Assembly: GCA_027079895.1 (NCBI GenBank)
Contig: JALWUZ010000744.1
Location: forward strand, 1-10,617
Source of the DNA: Anaerolineae bacterium
GTDB lineage: Bacteria; Chloroflexota; Anaerolineae; B4-G1
Direction of reading: 5' to 3'
Length of the DNA: 10,617 nt
Shown here piece by piece: positions 6,609 through 10,617 of the stretch. A model generated the notes under the pieces. It did not search any database. It had not been told where the DNA came from and saw nothing but the letters and a program-made list of their open reading frames with translations. Position 1 is the stretch's first letter; each line of letters opens with the position of its first letter. The position numbers and the translations under genes were made by a program.

Positions 6609-7568
6609 TCACCGATACTTGCGGTACCGCCGAAACACCTCACCGACACTGCGCCCCTCATGCACCCGCCGGATGACGCTGCTCAACAGTTGGGCGACGG
6701 AGAGCACCGTCAGGTTGGGCAACTGCTTCTCCGGCGGCAGCGGGATGGAGTTGGAGGTGACGATCTCCTGCACGTCGAGCGACCGTAGCCGCTCCACCGC
6801 CGGGTCGGAGAACACCGCGTGGGCGAAGCACAGGTAGACCGCCTGCGCTCCGTGCTCCCGCACCAGGTTGGCCGCATTGACGATCGTGCCGCCGGTGTCC
6901 ACCTCCTCGTCCACGATGATGACATCGTGCCCCTCTACATCACCTACCAACGTCAGAGCCTCCGTGTTCATCGCCACGCGCCGCTTCTCGATCAACGCCA
7001 GCGGCAGGTCCAACTCGGCGGCCAGGTTGCGGGCCTTCTTGGCGAAACCCAGGTCGGCGGAGACCACCGTCGTGCGCTCCGGGTCCAGGTTCTTCCCCTT
7101 GAAGTAGTCAGCCAGGATGGGGAAGACTGTCAGCACATCGCCGGGGATGCTGAAAAAGCCCTGGATTTGGTCCGCGTGCAGGTCGAGCAGGATGTACCGG
7201 TCCGCCCCGGCCACCCCAATCAGGTCGGCAATCAGGCGGGCGGTGATGGGCACGCGCGGCTGGTCTTTCCTATCGGAGCGACCGTAGGCCAGGTAGGGGA
7301 TCACCACCGTGATCCGGTCCGGCGAGGCCCGCTTCAGCGCGTCCAGGAAAATCAACAACTCCATGATGTTGTAGTTCACCGGAGATGAGGTGGTCTGGAT
7401 GAGAAACACATCCTGCCCGCGGATGCTCTCGTGCAAGCGCACGAAGATGTTCTCATTGGAGAATTGAACCAGGTCTCGCCCGGACAGAGGCACGCCCAGG
7501 AGACTGCTGATTTCCTCGGCCAGAGCCGGGCAGCCACTCCCGCTGAACAACTTGATAGTACCGTGCAT
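6609..7568 (-). CDS. prs: Ribose-phosphate diphosphokinase (PRPP synthetase)
   Basis: Makes 5-phosphoribosyl-1-diphosphate from ribose 5-phosphate and ATP in the cytosol, feeding purine, pyrimidine, histidine, tryptophan and NAD synthesis (family knowledge). The 319 residues match the usual length of about 310-320. Visible motifs are PYLAYGRSDR (91-100, ATP-binding flexible region), DLHADQIQGFF (129-139), EKRR (194-197, catalytic Lys/Arg loop) and the PRPP-binding VDEEVDTGGT (219-228). Start chosen at ATG 7568-7566: it opens the family's IKLFSGSG strand and has a strong GGGAGG Shine-Dalgarno (7578-7573). A longer in-frame extension to 7970 only reads the acetyltransferase gene in another frame. 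The usual RQDR motif reads RSDR here, and the PRPP loop has DEEVDTGGT rather than DDMIDTGGT, so it is a divergent member. Last gene of a three-gene operon; its Shine-Dalgarno overlaps the preceding stop codon. Confidence 0.95.
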   Translation of the reverse strand: MHGTIKLFSGSGCPALAEEISSLLGVPLSGRDLVQFSNENIFVRLHESIRGQDVFLIQTTSSPVNYNIMELLIFLDALKRASPDRITVVIPYLAYGRSDRKDQPRVPITARLIADLIGVAGADRYILLDLHADQIQGFFSIPGDVLTVFPILADYFKGKNLDPERTTVVSADLGFAKKARNLAAELDLPLALIEKRRVAMNTEALTLVGDVEGHDVIIVDEEVDTGGTIVNAANLVREHGAQAVYLCFAHAVFSDPAVERLRSLDVQEIVTSNSIPLPPEKQLPNLTVLSVAQLLSSVIRRVHEGRSVGEVFRRYRKYR

Positions 7569-7579
7569 ATCCCCTCCCT

Positions 7580-8107
7580 CTACTCGAATTCCCCCCTCAG
7601 GATGCTCATCAAGTGTTGGTCGCGGTACGCCCCCTCGCGGAACACCGTCTGCCGGAGGGTGCCTTCGCGCCGAAAACCGACTTTCTCGTAGCAGCGGATG
7701 GCACGCGGATTGTCGCCATCCACCCGCAGATAGACCCGATGCAGGTTCATCTCGCGGAAGGCCATCCCCAGGAGAGCGCGGATGGCGTCGGTGCCGTACC
7801 CCTGGCTCCAATACTCCTTCTCCCCGATGACGATGCCCAGTTCGGCGTTGCGGTCCTTCCAGTTGATGTTGTGCAGCCCCACGTTGCCGATATGCACCCC
7901 CTCGTTGGTCTCGATGGCGAACGTCACATCCTCCTGCCGCTCGATCTGCACCAGCAGCCGCTCGTACCAACGCTCCTCCTGGGCCAGCGAGAAAGGCAGG
8001 TAGGGCCGCAGGTGTCGGCGCACCTCCGGGTCGCCGAACCAGCGGACGAAGCGCGGCAGGTCATCCCGCTCGATGGGCCTGAGATAGCATTTCTCACCGT
8101 AGATCAT
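7580..8107 (-). CDS. GNAT-family N-acetyltransferase (RimJ/RimL-like)
   Basis: Transfers an acetyl group from acetyl-CoA to an amine; the substrate cannot be told from sequence. The 175 residues fit the RimJ/RimL-like branch. The N-terminus CYLRPIERDDL (7-17) is the typical first strand and helix of this group. The IGNVGLHNINWKDRNAELG strand pair (73-91) precedes the acetyl-CoA pyrophosphate loop QGYGTDA (102-108, Q-x-x-G-x-G/A). NPRAIRCYEKVGF (133-145) is the usual motif B. Start at ATG 8107-8105 has a GGAGGTG Shine-Dalgarno (8118-8112) inside the end of the upstream phosphatase gene. The two genes overlap by 14 bases and prs begins 11 bases after this stop, which suggests translational coupling. 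Protein N-terminal acetylation, antibiotic acetylation or small-molecule acetylation are all possible. Confidence 0.9.
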   Translation of the reverse strand: MIYGEKCYLRPIERDDLPRFVRWFGDPEVRRHLRPYLPFSLAQEERWYERLLVQIERQEDVTFAIETNEGVHIGNVGLHNINWKDRNAELGIVIGEKEYWSQGYGTDAIRALLGMAFREMNLHRVYLRVDGDNPRAIRCYEKVGFRREGTLRQTVFREGAYRDQHLMSILRGEFE

Positions 8108-8726
8108 CCCCCACCTCCAAATGACAGGTATCGTTCACCGCCCGAATACGCAGGCGCGGCCCGCCGACCTCGACGACGGTCAGCGAGCAGTTGGAAAAAC
8201 TAAAGGGGGACAAGCGTCCCCCTAATCCCATCAGGTAATTGAGATATAACCCCATCGTGCCCCCGTGACTGACCACGCAGACCGCCTCCCCGCCGTGTCG
8301 GGCGACGATTTCCGCGAAGGCCGCCCGGACGCGGTCGAGGAAGGCCGGGTAGCCTTCCTCGCCGGGGATCTCCGCCGCGCCGCGTTGATTGCGCCAATGG
8401 GCCGCGATCTCTGGGTGGCGAGCCTGAATCTCCTCCCAAGTCAGCCCGGAGAGCACGCCGAGGTCGTATTCCTGCAACCGCTCATCGGGCGTCACCGGCA
8501 GGCCGAGGGGTCGGGCGATGATCTCCGCCGTCTCCAAAGCCCGGCGCAGGGTGCTGGCGTAGACGGCCTGGGGGTGGTAGCGGCGCAATCGCTCTCCCAC
8601 CCGCCGGGCCTGCTCCCGCCCGACATCGTCCAACGGCGGGTCGGCCTGGCCCTGAATCCGCCCGGCGGCGTTCCACGTCGAGCGGCCATGACGCACCAGA
8701 AGCAAAGTCGTCGCTTGAGCGGCCAT
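8094..8726 (-). CDS. Histidine phosphatase superfamily protein (phosphoglycerate mutase/CobC-like)
   Basis: 210 residues with all hallmarks of the branch 1 histidine phosphatases: catalytic VRHGRSTWN with nucleophile H13, substrate-binding STLRRALETA (R61/R62), the proton-donor region LQEYDLGVLSG (E86) and VVSHGGT with H154. Such proteins dephosphorylate small metabolites or act as phosphoglycerate mutases; the true substrate (for example a sugar phosphate or alpha-ribazole phosphate) cannot be assigned. Start chosen at ATG 8726-8724, 11 residues before RHG as is usual. An in-frame extension to 8843 would begin with residues encoded by the repeat region and is rejected. No Shine-Dalgarno is present, and a -10 box lies 8 bases upstream, implying a leaderless mRNA. 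First gene of an operon with the acetyltransferase and prs. Confidence 0.9.
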   Translation of the reverse strand: MAAQATTLLLVRHGRSTWNAAGRIQGQADPPLDDVGREQARRVGERLRRYHPQAVYASTLRRALETAEIIARPLGLPVTPDERLQEYDLGVLSGLTWEEIQARHPEIAAHWRNQRGAAEIPGEEGYPAFLDRVRAAFAEIVARHGGEAVCVVSHGGTMGLYLNYLMGLGGRLSPFSFSNCSLTVVEVGGPRLRIRAVNDTCHLEVGDDLR

Positions 8727-8734
8727 CGGCCACA

Positions 8735-8762
8735 ATTGTAACGACTCTCTTGCATTTGTCAA
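8735..8762 (-). promoter_or_regulatory. Near-consensus sigma-70 promoter of the phosphatase-GNAT-prs operon, predicted leaderless
   Basis: Consensus -35 TTGACA (8762-8757), 16-base spacer, -10 TACAAT (8740-8735, five of six). Eight bases separate the -10 from the ATG at 8726, so transcription should start at or just before the start codon. No ribosome binding site fits between them. Confidence 0.75.
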
Positions 8763-8805
8763 ACCCGATGCCGTCTCGATTGTGGCGCTGGGGTTTCGAG
8801 TTAGA

Positions 8806-8922
8806 GCGGACACGCGGGGGGCAGACACGCGGAGGGCAGACACGCGGGTCTGCCCCTACCGCACCGTCCACGCGGGTCCGCCCCCACCGTACCGGACACG
8901 CAGGTCTGCCCCTATCGCACCG
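8806..8922. repeat. Short tandem GC-rich repeats: three 15-bp then three 28-bp units
   Basis: Three head-to-tail 15-bp units (8806-8820, 8821-8835, 8836-8850) share gcRgacacgcgg. They merge into three contiguous 28-bp units (8839-8866, 8867-8894, 8895-8922) that share cacgcRggt, tg/cgcccc and a terminal accg. One hairpin is perfect: gggcagac (8834-8841) with gtctgccc (8848-8855) around a 6-base loop. The units abut with no spacers, so it is not CRISPR. The array fills the gap between the phosphatase operon promoter and the end of the SAM synthetase gene. It resembles a dispersed intergenic repeat family; no T-tract supports a terminator role. Confidence 0.82.
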
Positions 8923-8938
8923 CCTTGACGCCCGGCGA

Positions 8939-10126
8939 TTAGAACAGGGTCAACTCGCGGTTCAGGATGCGGGAGCGGACGGTTGAGACCTGCGCCAGAT
9001 GCTCATCGAGGATACTCCGCACGTCCGCCTGGATGCTGGGGGTCAGGCTGCCGCCGACCGGGCGCACCATCGCCGTCGCCATCAACGGCTGGTCGAGCGG
9101 GGCGCCGATTTGGGACAGGACGTAGACCGTCGCCTCCCGCACCGTCGGCACGCGCTCCACGATGTCGCGGGCCGCCAGGAGCGCGAGCACGTTGTAGACC
9201 TTCCCTACGTGCGAGATGGGGTTCTTGCCGCAGGCGGCCTCCAGGCTGGCGGAGCGGAAGGGGGCGATGACGCCGTTGACCCGGTTGCCCCGCCCGACGG
9301 AGCCGTCATCCCCCATCTCCGCCGAGGTGCCGGTGAGCGTGAGGTAGACGGCATCGTTGGGCACGTCGTCGGCCATGTTGACCATCACCCGCACCTTGCG
9401 GGAGTCGAGCCCGGCGGCGTACTCCTGGATGGCGACCTCGGCGGCTCCCTTCAACTCCTCGTACTCGGCCGCGTCCCCCACCTCGGCGGCGATGAAGGGG
9501 AGCGCGACGGTCAGCGTCAACTCGTCGCCGCGCCGCAGCCCCATCACCTTCACATCCTCGCCGATGGGAAACTGGTCAATGAGCCGGTAGTTGATGTACT
9601 GAGCCGTCTCGAAGACGGCGTGCTCCAGGCCGGAGCGGGGCCAGTGGCTGACGCCGAAACTGGTGTCATTGGCGGTCACGTGGTCAACGACGTACTGCAA
9701 CTCTTCCGCGCCGCGCCCGGCGTAACTGTCAATGACCATGTGCCGGTCGGGGTCGAGGTAGCGCATGGTCTCGCGGATGTGCATTTTAGCGGCCTCGATG
9801 GCGATCTCGTCCATCGGCACCTTGCGCCCCTGGAAAGCGGGCGTCCCTCGTCCGGCGATTTGGATACGGATGGGCTTGAGCATGTACCCGCCGCCGTAGC
9901 CTACCTCAACCTCACCGGCCACCAACTGCACCTTGTCGAAATTGTGGTGCAACATCGTGCCCAAGTTCTCCTGGCACCAGCGGGTGTACTCGACGGAGAT
10001 GCGTTCGGCGATCCCGTCGCACAGGCTGTCAGGATGGCCGATGCCTTTGCGCTCCACGATCTCGACGGGGATGTCCTCGATGTACTGGCCGGTAGCCTCC
10101 GTCACGACGATATTTCGTTCTGACAT
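8939..10126 (-). CDS. mat: S-adenosylmethionine synthetase, archaeal type
   Basis: Forms S-adenosylmethionine from methionine and ATP in the cytosol. The 395 residues match the archaeal-type AdoMet synthetase family (usual length about 400) rather than bacterial MetK. Typical features are the N-terminal VERKGIGHPDSLCDGIAE (24-41), DSYAGRGAEE (133-142), and the conserved glycine-rich stretch GTSAEMGDDGSVGRGNR (266-282) continuing into APFRSASLEAACGKNP (288-303). Start at ATG 10126-10124, with AGGAGGTGA (10136-10128) just upstream. A longer frame opening at 10240 would read through the terminator and part of the riboswitch, so it is rejected. The gene has its own promoter, SAM-I aptamer and terminator, so it should be shut off when SAM is plentiful. 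Archaeal-type enzymes are known in some bacteria; transfer is plausible but not shown here. Confidence 0.96.
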   Translation of the reverse strand: MSERNIVVTEATGQYIEDIPVEIVERKGIGHPDSLCDGIAERISVEYTRWCQENLGTMLHHNFDKVQLVAGEVEVGYGGGYMLKPIRIQIAGRGTPAFQGRKVPMDEIAIEAAKMHIRETMRYLDPDRHMVIDSYAGRGAEELQYVVDHVTANDTSFGVSHWPRSGLEHAVFETAQYINYRLIDQFPIGEDVKVMGLRRGDELTLTVALPFIAAEVGDAAEYEELKGAAEVAIQEYAAGLDSRKVRVMVNMADDVPNDAVYLTLTGTSAEMGDDGSVGRGNRVNGVIAPFRSASLEAACGKNPISHVGKVYNVLALLAARDIVERVPTVREATVYVLSQIGAPLDQPLMATAMVRPVGGSLTPSIQADVRSILDEHLAQVSTVRSRILNRELTLF

Positions 10127-10169
10127 TTCACCTCCTCGTGTCTGTCCCGGCGGGGGCTGGCGCACTGGC

Positions 10170-10202
10170 AAAAAAAGCCCCCTCCTGGAAAACAGAAGGG
10201 GC
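10170..10202 (-). terminator. Intrinsic terminator serving as the SAM riboswitch expression platform
   Basis: On the minus strand GCCCCTTCT (10202-10194) pairs with GGAGGGGGC (10185-10177), allowing G-U pairs, with a T-rich loop and then seven T (10176-10170). It lies between the SAM-I aptamer and the Shine-Dalgarno of the SAM synthetase gene. The 3' strand of aptamer stem P1, GATGAGGG, is partly complementary to CCCCTTCT, as an antiterminator would need. Confidence 0.88.
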
Positions 10203-10218
10203 ACGAGATAAACGTGAC

Positions 10219-10331
<113 letters not shown>

Positions 10332-10354
10332 CGCCGGGTATTCGATTTGCGGAG

Positions 10355-10382
10355 ATGATACCACGAAACGGAGGAGTGTCAA
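10355..10382 (-). promoter_or_regulatory. Sigma-70-type promoter upstream of the SAM riboswitch
   Basis: Consensus -35 TTGACA (10382-10377), 16-base spacer, -10 TATCAT (10360-10355, five of six). Transcription would start near 10348, about 18 bases before the aptamer, giving a leader of about 220 nt to the ATG at 10126. Confidence 0.75.
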
Positions 10383-10416
10383 GCCGCGACTGGCGCGTAC
10401 CTTTGAGGCAAACGAA

Positions 10417-10444
10417 AACACCGCCTCCGTCGGGAGACGGTGTT
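10417..10444 (-). terminator. Intrinsic terminator of the gene at the right edge
   Basis: On the minus strand AACACCG (10444-10438) pairs with CGGTGTT (10423-10417). A T-G pair and CTCC/GGAG continue the stem around a CGAC loop, giving 12 pairs in total. The stem is followed by TTCGTTT. It lies 19 bases after the stop codon at 10463 and 35 bases before the next promoter, separating the two units. Confidence 0.78.
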
Positions 10445-10462
10445 CTCTCGCCACGACTTGGG

Positions 10463-10617
10463 TCAGGGCAGCACCCCCTTGGCGATCACATAGTACTCCG
10501 CCGTGTCGGGGTCAACCCCTTCCTCGAGGTAAATGGTGATGGAGAAATCAGCCGTGCCGCCGGCCGGTATCTCGTCCATCGTGTAATCGCTGCCCATAGC
10601 GACGATGTTCCCGCTGT
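10463..10617 (-). CDS. C-terminal 50 residues of an unidentified protein, possibly FxLYD-like
   Basis: An open frame enters from the right edge and stops with TGA at 10465-10463. The visible end includes EIPAGGTADFSITIYLEE and EYYVIAKGVLP. The alternation of polar and hydrophobic residues after an I-P-A-G-G-T-A-x-F turn resembles the last strands of FxLYD-like or other immunoglobulin-fold domains often found at the end of exported bacterial proteins. With only 50 residues the family cannot be fixed. The terminator immediately downstream supports a real gene end. Confidence 0.7.
   Translation of the reverse strand, partial: SGNIVAMGSDYTMDEIPAGGTADFSITIYLEEGVDPDTAEYYVIAKGVLP

Noticed and set aside
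7569..7970. N-terminal extension of prs to 7970
   Set aside because: The extra residues are the acetyltransferase gene read in the wrong frame; the family N-terminus begins at 7568 after a good Shine-Dalgarno.
8727..8843. N-terminal extension of the histidine phosphatase to 8843
   Set aside because: The extension reads through the promoter and into the tandem repeats (SALRVSAPRVSAL), with no family similarity.
8806..8922. CRISPR-like array
   Set aside because: Units are directly adjacent with no unique spacers, units diverge from each other, and no cas genes are present.
8999..10123. 374-residue plus-strand frame opposite the SAM synthetase
   Set aside because: Antisense shadow of a strongly conserved enzyme with its own promoter, riboswitch and ribosome binding site.

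Overview
The window looks like a GC-rich bacterial chromosome segment, most likely from the Chloroflexota (Anaerolineae/Caldilineae side). Three things point that way: a very long secreted beta-sandwich repeat protein ending in a VYLPLVLR-type tail, an archaeal-type S-adenosylmethionine synthetase in an otherwise bacterial setting, and a MiaB with unusual motif variants. This placement is inference from remembered family patterns, not from a search.

Layout from left to right. Bases 1-1093 (minus) hold the N-terminal 364 residues of a MiaB-type tRNA methylthiotransferase that runs off the left edge. Bases 1094-1335 form a divergent intergenic region with a promoter for miaB placed so close to the ATG that the mRNA would be leaderless, a perfect 25-bp palindrome, a second promoter bracketed by a 9-bp inverted repeat, and a possible 22-codon leader ORF. 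Bases 1336-6528 (plus) encode a 1730-residue exported protein: signal peptide, 16 tandem carboxypeptidase-regulatory/Cna-B-like modules, a ZU5-like C-terminal domain and the terminal YLPLVLR motif. A nested hairpin at 6527-6593 separates it from a convergent minus-strand cluster.

The minus-strand cluster is transcribed from right to left as histidine phosphatase (8726-8094), GNAT acetyltransferase (8107-7580) and ribose-phosphate diphosphokinase prs (7568-6609). The first two overlap by 14 bases and prs follows after 11, so they form a tight operon behind a near-consensus promoter that again predicts a leaderless first gene. Upstream, 8806-8922 carries short tandem repeats. Bases 10126-8939 encode the archaeal-type S-adenosylmethionine synthetase, preceded by a complete regulatory leader: promoter, SAM-I riboswitch aptamer (10330-10219), intrinsic terminator and strong Shine-Dalgarno. 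A further terminator (10444-10417) closes a minus-strand gene of which only the last 50 residues are visible at the right edge.

The housekeeping genes have a loose common theme. SAM made by the synthetase is the cofactor of MiaB, and PRPP from prs feeds nucleotide, histidine and tryptophan synthesis. There is no evidence that they are co-regulated. The most unusual content is the giant surface protein with its promoter region, the SAM-I riboswitch driving an archaeal-type enzyme, and the two predicted leaderless promoters. I found no defence system, mobile element, tRNA, rRNA or CRISPR array.
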